This document shows, in pieces, positions 1-6,020 of a stretch of 6,020 nucleotides of DNA. The position numbers and the translations under genes are program-made. This DNA comes from Bacteroidales bacterium (GTDB lineage: Bacteria > Bacteroidota > Bacteroidia > Bacteroidales > DTU049). The stretch lies in contig JASEGF010000138.1 in NCBI GenBank assembly GCA_030017935.1, positions 1 through 6,020 on the forward strand. Reading direction: 5' to 3'. Every line of letters begins with the position of its first letter. Position 1 is the first letter of the stretch. A model generated the notes under the pieces. It was not told the origin of the DNA. It worked only from the letters and a program-made list of their open reading frames with translations, and made no database searches.

Positions 1-326
1 CTCTACAGGTAATAGACTATGATGCACAACTAGAGGACTTGATGTATCAGCCATTTTTTGCTGATAAAACTGTGAATTTATTTAATGGAAAGGATTTCGT
101 AACTAATAGAGTAGTCTTATCTGCTGGTAAAGAGATTATAAAAAATGTAGAACTTTTTGATAGTTTTTTTGCATATCTTTTTTTAAATGGCAATGGAGAA
201 ATATCTGTAAATGAGCACCAAATTGATTTTATAGCGGGAGATTGCTGTATGATACCTGCTGCGTTCACTGAAATTCAATTGCGTGCTTACAGTGATATAC
301 TAGCTCTAGAAATTTATATTCCGTAA
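1..326 (+). CDS. manA: Class I mannose-6-phosphate isomerase, C-terminal part (5' truncated by window edge)
   Basis: The reading frame is open from the first full codon at position 3 to the TAA at 324-326, giving 107 residues. The true start lies outside the window; the TTG at 39 and the ATG at 42 are internal codons. The visible part resembles the C-terminal cupin-like barrel of Bacteroidota class I phosphomannose isomerases. A segment like DKTVNLFNGKDFVTNRV (visible residues 21-37) is followed by a strand pair around YLFLNGNGEISV (58-69), then AGDCCMIPA (78-86) where the family has a 'G-x-x-x-L-L-P-A' turn, and the protein ends ALEIYIP. The enzyme interconverts mannose-6-phosphate and fructose-6-phosphate in the cytosol, linking glycolysis to GDP-mannose supply. 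The zinc-binding catalytic half is off-window, so activity cannot be judged. The gene converges on the next gene with 23 bp between stop codons and no visible hairpin terminator. Confidence 0.82.
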   Translation, partial: LQVIDYDAQLEDLMYQPFFADKTVNLFNGKDFVTNRVVLSAGKEIIKNVELFDSFFAYLFLNGNGEISVNEHQIDFIAGDCCMIPAAFTEIQLRAYSDILALEIYIP

Positions 327-349
327 TATATTTATTCAATCTATTTTTA

Positions 350-1111
350 TCAAGCGTATCCCATTATTTTATATGCCAATAGTCCAAATATTTCATGTAA
401 AAGATTGTTTGTCAATTCTAGTGCAGAAGCATCTGGTAGAAAATAAAAAGAAGGCGAAACAGCTTGATATGAATTAATAGGAGCTACAGGATATGGTAAA
501 CAATCCATACCTAGTTTCTCAAAACATTTGTATGCTCTTTTCATATGTAATGAAGAAGTTATTAAAATAGTTTTATTATAGGGGATCTTTAATGAATCTA
601 AAATTTCCTTAGTGTAAACAGCATTTTCATAAGTATTATTAGATTTAGCTTCTACAATAAAAATAGAATCTGGATATCCTATTTGCACAAGTGCAGTTTT
701 CAAAAGCTCTGCTTCTAATATATCTCTATGTATCATAGACCCGCTTCCACTGCTAATGAGTATTTTTTTTACTTTACCTTCATTATATAATTTTAAGGCT
801 TTCATTATTCTATCTGGATTATATTTAAAAATAATATTAGAATCTTGAGTACTAGTAACCATCCCACCTCCTAAAACTATTGCAATTTCATATGTATTAT
901 CTAAAATTGTGGTAGAAGGCATTTCCCATAATTGCGTTACATTAGTTACTAGATATGGATTAGCAAATAAATACAATAAAATTATTGATATACTTAACCA
1001 TAGTTTTTTCTTTTTTGTAAATAAAGCAATTAATAATAAAGCAAAGACTATAACCAAAGGATTTATAAGAAAATCTAATATTTTTGATATATAAAAAAAT
1101 ACATTTTTCAT
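350..1111 (-). CDS. ElyC/YdcF-type DUF218 membrane protein
   Basis: This 253-residue protein has two N-terminal membrane segments (about residues 9-31 and 37-55) and then a DUF218 domain (about 74-210). Visible DUF218 motifs are IAIVLGGGM (77-84 region), NPDRIMKALKLY (98-109), ILISSGSG (117-124), SNNTYENA (157-164) and ITSSLHMKRA (183-192). A helical C-terminal tail starts LPDASALELT and contains HEIFGLLAYK. Two membrane helices plus this length match E. coli ElyC (YcbC) better than the single-helix SanA. ElyC is linked to peptidoglycan synthesis and undecaprenyl-phosphate use; the biochemical reaction of DUF218 proteins is not settled, so the role here is inferred only as envelope-related. 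The start is ATG at 1109-1111, followed directly by a plausible membrane N-terminus; there is no Shine-Dalgarno sequence, as is usual in this phylum. It is transcribed away from the YiiX-like gene and converges on the isomerase gene. Confidence 0.85.
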   Translation of the reverse strand: MKNVFFYISKILDFLINPLVIVFALLLIALFTKKKKLWLSISIILLYLFANPYLVTNVTQLWEMPSTTILDNTYEIAIVLGGGMVTSTQDSNIIFKYNPDRIMKALKLYNEGKVKKILISSGSGSMIHRDILEAELLKTALVQIGYPDSIFIVEAKSNNTYENAVYTKEILDSLKIPYNKTILITSSLHMKRAYKCFEKLGMDCLPYPVAPINSYQAVSPSFYFLPDASALELTNNLLHEIFGLLAYKIMGYA

Positions 1112-1143
1112 TGCTGTATTAAAAAATAATAAAGGATTTTTTA

Positions 1144-1151
1144 CAAAAGTA
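1144..1151 (-). promoter_or_regulatory. Candidate Bacteroidota -7 box for the ElyC-like gene
   Basis: Read on the minus strand this is TACTTTTG, an exact match to the Bacteroidota -7 consensus TAnnTTTG. It lies about 33 bp upstream of the ATG at 1109-1111, so transcription would start roughly 25 bp before the gene. No convincing TTTG -33 element is present at 19-21 bp spacing, and the region is A/T-rich enough for chance matches, so support is moderate to weak. Confidence 0.4.
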
Positions 1152-1165
1152 ATAATGTTTTTTAA

Positions 1166-1173
1166 TAATTTTG
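1166..1173 (+). promoter_or_regulatory. Candidate Bacteroidota -7 box for the YiiX-like gene
   Basis: The sequence TAATTTTG matches TAnnTTTG exactly and ends 15 bp before the ATG at 1189, implying a very short A-rich leader. No TTTG is found at the expected -33 spacing. It sits 14 bp from the oppositely oriented box of the divergent gene, so the two promoters would overlap sterically if both are real. Confidence 0.4.
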
Positions 1174-1188
1174 CTGTAAAATTAACAG

Positions 1189-1728
1189 ATGAAAAAAATA
1201 TGGTTTTTTATCATTGCTCTGCTTGCTATTATCGCTATATATGTAACAACAAATGAAGTGAAGGCTAATAAAAAATTAGTTTTATCTGCATATAATCTTT
1301 CAGAAAGTGAATATAGTAGAATACATGCAGGAGATATTATATTGAGATTAGGGTATGGTACAGTATCAGAGAGTATATCCAAAATCTTAAATGAAGAATA
1401 TAAAATTAGCCATTGCGGCATTATAGTTCCTTGTGATAGTTGTAGAAATAATTATAAGGTGATACATAGTGTATCTTCTTCACTATCATCAATAGATGGA
1501 GTACAAGATGATTGCCTAGATATTTTTATTAAAAATAGCCAATCAAATTCTATATTAATTACTAGATACAAAAATTTAGATTCTAATGATATAAATAAAT
1601 TAATCTCATGGGCGAATTATTATTTGAAACAAGGCGTTCCTTTTGATCATAGCTTCGATGTGAATGATTCGAGTTCTTTTTATTGTACAGAATTGCTATT
1701 ACATATTTTTTTTCAACTCTATAATTAA
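1189..1728 (+). CDS. YiiX-like permuted papain-fold (NlpC/P60 superfamily) hydrolase
   Basis: This 179-residue protein begins with a hydrophobic segment (residues 4-18) that is probably a signal peptide or membrane anchor, so the domain should act outside the cytoplasm. The fold signature is that of the permuted NlpC/P60 (YiiX/YebB-like) group: HAGDIILR (46-53), SHCGIIV with the likely catalytic His75, a strand with VIHS (91-94), GVPFDHSFD (149-157), and FYCTEL with the likely nucleophile Cys166. The His-before-Cys order is the diagnostic permutation. Such proteins are thought to cleave amide, peptide or ester bonds in cell wall or lipid substrates; the substrate here is unknown. The protein stops only 13 residues after Cys166, apparently earlier than I expect for this family, and a T8 run (1706-1713) lies just before the stop. 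The start is ATG at 1189, followed by a lysine-rich signal-like N-terminus. It is divergent from the ElyC-like gene and convergent with the C10 peptidase gene. Confidence 0.78.
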   Translation: MKKIWFFIIALLAIIAIYVTTNEVKANKKLVLSAYNLSESEYSRIHAGDIILRLGYGTVSESISKILNEEYKISHCGIIVPCDSCRNNYKVIHSVSSSLSSIDGVQDDCLDIFIKNSQSNSILITRYKNLDSNDINKLISWANYYLKQGVPFDHSFDVNDSSSFYCTELLLHIFFQLYN

Positions 1729-1790
1729 CTAAAGTCTTTCTTAGCATTTCACTTAATGGTATTGGGTCTCTCATAGTAAAAAATATAAAA

Positions 1791-3833
1791 TTAAAATTTG
1801 GCAATTTTAAATAGATTAGTTTTTTGGCTATTTTGTTGTTTGAGAAAATATATACCACTGCTATAATTAAATGGAACTATAATAGGTTTATCATTATTAG
1901 CTGATGATGAAATATGATAAATTTCTTGGCCAGAAAGCGAGTATAAAGTAATATCATTGTCGAGATTGGAATTTATCCATATATATAAATTATCATCTAT
2001 AATTGAATATTTTAGATCTTCATAATCTTGATAGTTTGTTATAGACATTTGCTTACTAATAGTAAATTCAAAACCATCTGCTTGATATGTATCGTCTGTA
2101 ATAAAATAAAATATTACTCTAGATGCATTAGAAGAGAATGAATGAGCTTGATTATTTTTATGAAAATTATATAGCAAAACATCTGCGCCATTGATTCTTT
2201 CATAAATTTTAAGAGTGTCACCATAGGAAAGGTCAAATAGAGTAGGATTATAATTATATATTGAGCCTTCATTATTATTTATGAACCATCTACAGCTTGA
2301 ATTTGGTCTATAATTATGGGAGCCACTTCCATCGGATAAAACAATTTCGGTGGGATTATTATATATGGTCAAAATTTTGCAAAAATCAGCTGGTTTACCA
2401 TGATAATCTATCAAAAAACCTTTTTCTGTGTCTACGCTATCAGATATAAATTTTATAAAAATTGGATTATGATAAATATCTAATGTTGTTGGTACATTGT
2501 CGCCAGAAAATTTGTATAATATTTGCCCATTATCATCATTACCATTGTAGATATATAAAGTATCACCAGCCAATGTAGAGAAATATCTAAATGTTAAAGT
2601 AATTCTAGATAAAGTATCAGGAATATTTATTAGCCATGTGCAATTCATATTATTTTCATAATTAGATAAATTTGGTGTACTAGATGTTATAGAACCTTCA
2701 TGACTTGTTAATATATTATTTGAGCATGAATAGTTTGTGGATACGGGATAACAATCAAAAATAGCTCGATGGTAATAATCAAAATCATATCCAGGATTTA
2801 AGTTATTAATGGAATAAAATCCATTATAATATCCACTCCATCCCCAATTAAAATGAAAATAATCATTATCTGAATATCCATCACATATGAATGCATGTCC
2901 ACTATTGTCGTCAAAAGCAGCATATTGTAAAATTATTTTCTGATCTAGTTGATTTATAAGCATTGTAGCCCATTCATTATCTGAATAATCATCACGATAT
3001 TCAAAACGTAAGTTTGGATTATAACCAAAATTAGTTTTCATTTTACTTGCAGCAGTACTTACTTGAGCACCAGAGCCATCTGGACTATATCCCATTTTAA
3101 CAGCTACACCACAATGATATATTAATTTGGCAATCTCATAGCTAGAATCTTTAATAGCACTGGGCATTTTATTATAATCATAAGTTTCTTGATCAAAATC
3201 AACTGTTAATGTGCCATATCCTTGTGTATAATGAATAGCAAAACCAGTAGGATTGGTGGGATATCTATAATAAAACATATTCATAGCCATAGCTGTAGCT
3301 ACGCATCCAGCATAAACATGTCCACATGGGCCATCTGGATCTTCTGGACAAAGTGCATTATAATCGCAATCCTGATTCCAGTTAGCATATAATAATGGTC
3401 CAACTTGAGCTCTAGATTTGTAGTTTTTATTAATCAAATCTTCCCATTGTGCTTTTATTTCATTAGTAGCAGTTAGATTATTTAGTCTAATATTTTTTAT
3501 CTGAGTTTTATATTGTGACAAAAAAATAGCTACCCCAGGGCTTATGCTATCTTTATTAGAGAATGTACCTTCATCTGAATATGCCAATATAGGTATAGCA
3601 GCATTATCACCAGATATTATTACGTAGGCATTATTACTTTCAAAAACATATAATTCATCAGTAATTGCTAACCATTTTGGTAGATTAGCTTCGGTAACTA
3701 CGATTTTTTCTGTGCTTTTATCTATTAATTGTAAATAATATTCAGCAATTTTATAAGCAATATTTTTACTAATAGGTGCACTAAATAATTGCACTGAAAT
3801 TATTAATAACAGAAATATGAATAATTTTCGCAT
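1791..3833 (-). CDS. Secreted C10 (streptopain-family) cysteine peptidase with two CUB domains and T9SS sorting domain
   Basis: This is a 680-residue multidomain protein. In order it has a signal peptide (residues 1 to about 19), a Spi-type inhibitory propeptide (about 20-120, including AYVIISGDNAAIPILAYS), the C10 catalytic domain (about 143-363), CUB 1 (about 370-478), CUB 2 (about 485-592) and a type A T9SS sorting domain (about 600-680, ending in LFKIAKF). The nucleophile is Cys177 in AGCVATAMAM, and the catalytic His is His313 in SGHAFICDGY. HFNWGWSG (327-334) is the family's Trp-rich loop, and ANWNQ (150-154) probably supplies the oxyanion Gln. Each CUB has a Cys pair (370/398; 485/514) and a GDTL turn (Asp424, Asp539). 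Relatives are SpeB, PrtT of Porphyromonas and interpain A of Prevotella. It should be exported by Sec, cross the outer membrane by T9SS, and mature by propeptide removal near residue 140. The substrate is unknown; CUBs suggest protein or glycan binding. The gene has its own likely promoter, and the start is ATG at 3831-3833. Confidence 0.93.
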   Translation of the reverse strand: MRKLFIFLLLIISVQLFSAPISKNIAYKIAEYYLQLIDKSTEKIVVTEANLPKWLAITDELYVFESNNAYVIISGDNAAIPILAYSDEGTFSNKDSISPGVAIFLSQYKTQIKNIRLNNLTATNEIKAQWEDLINKNYKSRAQVGPLLYANWNQDCDYNALCPEDPDGPCGHVYAGCVATAMAMNMFYYRYPTNPTGFAIHYTQGYGTLTVDFDQETYDYNKMPSAIKDSSYEIAKLIYHCGVAVKMGYSPDGSGAQVSTAASKMKTNFGYNPNLRFEYRDDYSDNEWATMLINQLDQKIILQYAAFDDNSGHAFICDGYSDNDYFHFNWGWSGYYNGFYSINNLNPGYDFDYYHRAIFDCYPVSTNYSCSNNILTSHEGSITSSTPNLSNYENNMNCTWLINIPDTLSRITLTFRYFSTLAGDTLYIYNGNDDNGQILYKFSGDNVPTTLDIYHNPIFIKFISDSVDTEKGFLIDYHGKPADFCKILTIYNNPTEIVLSDGSGSHNYRPNSSCRWFINNNEGSIYNYNPTLFDLSYGDTLKIYERINGADVLLYNFHKNNQAHSFSSNASRVIFYFITDDTYQADGFEFTISKQMSITNYQDYEDLKYSIIDDNLYIWINSNLDNDITLYSLSGQEIYHISSSANNDKPIIVPFNYSSGIYFLKQQNSQKTNLFKIAKF

Positions 3834-3854
3834 AATCTTTTTTTATTTATCGTA

Positions 3855-3886
3855 CAAAATTAAAAAAAATTTATGAATTTTTGAAA
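3855..3886 (-). promoter_or_regulatory. Likely promoter of the C10 peptidase gene
   Basis: On the minus strand, TAATTTTG (3862 down to 3855) matches the Bacteroidota -7 consensus TAnnTTTG exactly. TTTC (3886 down to 3883), 20 bp upstream, matches three of four bases of the TTTG -33 element at the correct spacing. Transcription would start near 3850, leaving a leader of about 17 nt that is almost all A and T, typical of initiation in this phylum without a Shine-Dalgarno sequence. The spacer and -33 element lie inside the terminator hairpin of the upstream operon. Confidence 0.6.
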
Positions 3887-3900
3887 TAAAAATTCATAAA
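3862..3900 (-). terminator. Intrinsic terminator after the ybbR-like/coaE/radical SAM group
   Basis: A perfect 13-bp inverted repeat, TTTATGAATTTTT (3870-3882) and AAAAATTCATAAA (3888-3900), is separated by a 5-nt loop. On the minus strand it begins 4 nt after the TAA of the radical SAM gene and is followed directly by eight T (3869 down to 3862). The stem has only one G:C pair, so it is weak in energy, but the perfect pairing, position and T tract support termination in the minus direction. In the plus direction no T tract follows, so it is probably one-way. Confidence 0.75.
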
Positions 3901-3904
3901 AAAC

Positions 3905-4903
3905 TTAAATTTTAACATCATAATTGCCAAAACTTACATCTGACTGATATATATCATCTTTTTTTGTAAAAATATCTTCGAAGATTCTTTTATAAATACC
4001 ATTTTTTCTTGAATGCTTATAATAAGAAAATTTATTTTTAGGTAGTTCCTTGATTTGTTTAGGTGATAAGTAAAAATATGTATAATTAGCAATATCTATT
4101 TTATTTCTATATAATTTTTCGTCTGGAAGTTCTTTAGTAATTAATGTAATAATACCTTTATTTAAGCATTCTTGCTCGATCCATTCAATTATTTGAGAAT
4201 ATTTTGGTTGAATTTTTTTGATATTAAAATCTCTATAAGCTGTATTACCTAATCTACGTATTGGACGAATTTGCAATATATCAATGTTATAATTATCTAA
4301 ATACGATTTTATATTTTTAAGATCATCTACATTATCTGGATTGATAGTAAAATTTAATCTTAACCTAACGGATGGATATGTTTTTTTTAATTCTGAAATA
4401 TCACTAAGAACTTGATGTAAGTGCTCAATTTTAGCTCTAGGCATCATTGATTCATAAATTTCTTTTGAGCAACCATGCATTGAAATTATTATTTCATCAA
4501 GTCCAGCAGTAAAATATTGTTTTATTTTTTCATAATTCAACACAGAAGCATTGGTAGTGAGAGATACATAAGGCACATGATGTTTTTTTGCTTCTTGAAT
4601 TATCTTTTCATTATGTGGAAATAAAGTCGGTTCTGCTGCACATCCTATCTGAACTCTGATAGCATAATTAAAAAAATTGTTTGCTATAAAATCTATATCC
4701 TCTATTTTAAATTTATCTTTATCGGGCTTAAAATCTGGATCACTGAAATAACACATTACACACCTAAAATTACAATTTAATACTGGATCTAAAAAAATAT
4801 TTAGATGTCTACGACGCAGCAAATATAAAAAACTAAAGCCTAATATTTTTAATCTTTCATTTTTTAATAATCTATTTATTTTCAATATTTTATAATAATC
4901 CAT
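3905..4903 (-). CDS. Radical SAM enzyme of unknown substrate
   Basis: This is a 332-residue protein starting at the ATG at 4901-4903 (MDYYKIL). The frame stays open upstream to a TTG at 4921, which would add six residues, but I prefer the ATG. The radical SAM [4Fe-4S] motif is CNFRCVMC with Cys44, Cys48 and Cys51. GCAAEPTLFP (about 87-96) occupies the position of the SAM-binding GGEP motif, followed by SLTTNAS (114-120), IIISMHG (138-144) and LRLNFTINPDN (181-191), which fit the successive strands of the partial TIM barrel. No cysteine cluster follows (only Cys246), so there is no SPASM or Twitch auxiliary cluster domain. The last 90 or so residues are lysine- and tyrosine-rich without a domain I recognise. 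No precursor peptide gene or obvious partner is adjacent. It lies 29 bp after coaE on the same strand and before a terminator, so it is probably the last gene of that operon. Family confidence is high, function unknown. Confidence 0.9.
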   Translation of the reverse strand: MDYYKILKINRLLKNERLKILGFSFLYLLRRRHLNIFLDPVLNCNFRCVMCYFSDPDFKPDKDKFKIEDIDFIANNFFNYAIRVQIGCAAEPTLFPHNEKIIQEAKKHHVPYVSLTTNASVLNYEKIKQYFTAGLDEIIISMHGCSKEIYESMMPRAKIEHLHQVLSDISELKKTYPSVRLRLNFTINPDNVDDLKNIKSYLDNYNIDILQIRPIRRLGNTAYRDFNIKKIQPKYSQIIEWIEQECLNKGIITLITKELPDEKLYRNKIDIANYTYFYLSPKQIKELPKNKFSYYKHSRKNGIYKRIFEDIFTKKDDIYQSDVSFGNYDVKI

Positions 4904-4932
4904 TAGAAAAAATATTATCAATATTATTAATT

Positions 4933-5523
4933 TTATTTTATTATTTTTTTAGAAATTTTTAAGAATTCATTTCTTAAATGTTCTATATCAGAAGTATTTT
5001 TCACGCAATAATTTGCTTTTTCGCATTTAATATCATTTGGCAGCTGATGGCTATCTATTTGAATAAATCTACTGTAATCAAAATTATTATTTCTAAATGT
5101 TTTGATTCTTTCATATCTTATATCCAGTGGGGCATAGATACATATAGTAATATCACATATTTTGTCTAAGTCATATTCAAATAATAAAGCAGCATCAATA
5201 ATAATATAATTTTTATTGCAATAGTTTATGGTTTTATTAATTATAGATGGAAGAAATTGAGAAAATAATTGTGTTAATTTATTAAATTTATCATCTTGAG
5301 AATAAATAATATTAGAAATTTCTGTAGTTTTTAATTTATCACCATCTAGAGGATTTATACCTAAAATATCTCTTACATTTTGTCTAAAAATATCATGGAA
5401 ATACAACGTTTTAGCAGTAGAATCTAAATCTATTACGCAACAATCTAAATCACTAAACCACCTAGCAAAAGTACTTTTACCACTTCCTATATTTCCAGTT
5501 ATCCCAATAATACATTTATTCAT
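4933..5523 (-). CDS. coaE: Dephospho-CoA kinase
   Basis: This 196-residue cytosolic enzyme phosphorylates the 3'-hydroxyl of dephospho-CoA with ATP, the final step of coenzyme A synthesis. The N-terminal P-loop is GITGNIGSGKST (residues 7-18), with IDLDSTAK (31-38) as the usual Asp-containing substrate segment. IIIDAALLFE (107-116) corresponds to the family's D-x-PLLFE motif, with Ala in place of the usual Pro. The lid region carries APLDIRYERI (131-140) and SRFIQIDSHQ (151-160), and the protein ends with CEKANYCVKN (167-176), matching the family's 'A-D-x-V-I-x-N' strand. Length is normal for the family. The start is ATG at 5521-5523, with 10 bp to the upstream ybbR-like gene. This adjacency is a recurrent Bacteroidota arrangement, which supports both calls. 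Nothing suggests loss of function. Confidence 0.95.
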   Translation of the reverse strand: MNKCIIGITGNIGSGKSTFARWFSDLDCCVIDLDSTAKTLYFHDIFRQNVRDILGINPLDGDKLKTTEISNIIYSQDDKFNKLTQLFSQFLPSIINKTINYCNKNYIIIDAALLFEYDLDKICDITICIYAPLDIRYERIKTFRNNNFDYSRFIQIDSHQLPNDIKCEKANYCVKNTSDIEHLRNEFLKISKKIIK

Positions 5524-5533
5524 AATTAATAAA

Positions 5534-6020
5534 TTACTTGATAGGATAGGAGAGAGGTTGAATTTTTATAATTTTATTTTTAATTTCAGAATTTGGCTCT
5601 AGTATTATAGAATCGTTACGATTAATAATACGAAATTGATTTTTTGAAATAGGTTCTTTGGTTGATATATTAAAAGTATAATTGTTCTGATCATAAAGAA
5701 ATGAAAAGGTCGTATCATAGTATTTTACGATATCGTAGTTAACGATTACTTTATTAATAGGTTTTTTAAATTTAACTTGTTCAGGTAAATTTGATAGTGA
5801 GACTGTATCAGATTTCTTGTTTAGATTATCAATATAAAATAGCTCAGTATTTAAAACATTAATAGTGTCAGCTTCAGTTTTTTTCAATAATACTTTCACT
5901 TTAGAAGGGGAAACTTTTACATTATCTACATTGTAATTATCACTCAAATTAATTTTATAATTAGGTTGTATTTGTAAATCTTTTTCTACAATGTTTAACC
6001 TATCAAATATTAAACTATCA
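5534..6020 (-). CDS. YbbR-like (CdaR-like) domain protein, C-terminal part (5' truncated by window edge)
   Basis: The frame is open from the window edge to the TAA at 5534-5536, giving 161 complete visible residues. The TTG at 5945-5947 is an internal codon, not a start. The visible part contains a typical YbbR repeat core: VDNVKVSPSKVKVLLKK, then a segment reading INVLNTELFYIDNLNKKS and a following VSLSNLPEQVKFKKP, as in YbbR repeats where 'V-x-P-x-x-V-x-V-x-G' precedes a threonine- and leucine-rich strand pair. The N-terminal membrane helix expected in this family is off-window. In Firmicutes, CdaR proteins with these repeats bind and modulate the diadenylate cyclase CdaA; whether that role holds in Bacteroidota is unproven. 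Position 10 bp upstream of coaE on the same strand is the usual arrangement in this phylum and strengthens the assignment. Confidence 0.8.
   Translation of the reverse strand, partial: DSLIFDRLNIVEKDLQIQPNYKINLSDNYNVDNVKVSPSKVKVLLKKTEADTINVLNTELFYIDNLNKKSDTVSLSNLPEQVKFKKPINKVIVNYDIVKYYDTTFSFLYDQNNYTFNISTKEPISKNQFRIINRNDSIILEPNSEIKNKIIKIQPLSYPIK

Noticed and set aside
47..268. Minus-strand open frame opposite the isomerase fragment
   Set aside because: The plus-strand frame matches the class I isomerase C-terminus; the antisense translation resembles nothing.
909..1094. Plus-strand open frame opposite the N-terminus of the ElyC-like gene
   Set aside because: It lies antisense to a well supported membrane protein; composition reflects the complement of its helices.
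1111..1178. Direct repeat TTGCTGTA at 1111-1118 and 1171-1178 in the divergent region, as a possible operator pair
   Set aside because: It is only 8 bp, one copy lies at the start codon of the ElyC-like gene, and no third copy or dyad symmetry supports a binding site.
1182..1421. Minus-strand open frame opposite the start of the YiiX-like gene
   Set aside because: It is a shadow of a gene with clear family motifs and shows no independent support.
1729..1746. Short CTAA...TTAG dyad after the YiiX-like stop, as a possible terminator
   Set aside because: There are only four clean base pairs with a mismatch inside and no T tract immediately following, too weak to call.
1728..1791. Functional link between the two convergent papain-fold enzymes (permuted YiiX-like and canonical C10)
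   Set aside because: The shared superfamily fold is distant, the genes converge rather than share an operon, and their likely compartments and substrates differ.
1583..1858. Minus-strand open frame of 91 codons across the convergent gene ends
   Set aside because: It overlaps the 3' ends of two well supported genes in other frames, and its translation has no recognisable domain or signal.
4978..5169. Plus-strand open frame opposite the 3' part of coaE
   Set aside because: It is antisense to intact coaE and has no motif of its own.

Overview
The window is strongly AT-rich and carries clear Bacteroidota hallmarks. These are a secreted peptidase ending in a type IX secretion (T9SS) type A sorting domain, a ybbR-like gene directly before coaE, TAnnTTTG promoter -7 boxes, and A/T-rich leaders without Shine-Dalgarno sequences. 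A T9SS cargo protein together with a C10 (streptopain-type) peptidase points to a low-GC member of Bacteroidales or a close relative; the genus cannot be read from the sequence.

Layout, left to right. The 3' end of a class I mannose-6-phosphate isomerase gene (+ strand, cut by the left edge) converges on an ElyC/YdcF-type DUF218 membrane protein gene (- strand). A 77-bp intergenic region separates that gene from a divergent + strand gene for a YiiX-like permuted papain-fold hydrolase, and a TAnnTTTG box lies on each strand. The YiiX-like gene converges on a long - strand gene for a secreted C10 cysteine peptidase: signal peptide, Spi propeptide, catalytic domain, two CUB domains, T9SS sorting domain. 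To its right lies a - strand group transcribed from beyond the right edge: ybbR-like (partial), coaE, radical SAM protein. This group ends at a perfect 13-bp hairpin with a T8 tract, which also overlaps the likely promoter of the C10 peptidase gene.

How the genes fit together. ybbR-like and coaE are a common Bacteroidota housekeeping pair (membrane-anchored YbbR repeat protein; last step of coenzyme A synthesis), here followed by a radical SAM enzyme of unknown substrate. The ElyC-like and YiiX-like proteins both probably act at the envelope and may share a regulatory region. The C10 peptidase looks like an independently transcribed, outer-surface or released proteolytic factor. No mobile element, CRISPR array, tRNA or rRNA was seen, and there is no gene-free stretch longer than 80 bp. 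I see no convincing evidence for a new multi-gene system. The items most worth a second look are the terminator/promoter overlap, the two-CUB T9SS C10 peptidase, the short C-terminus of the YiiX-like protein, and the uncharacterised radical SAM enzyme.
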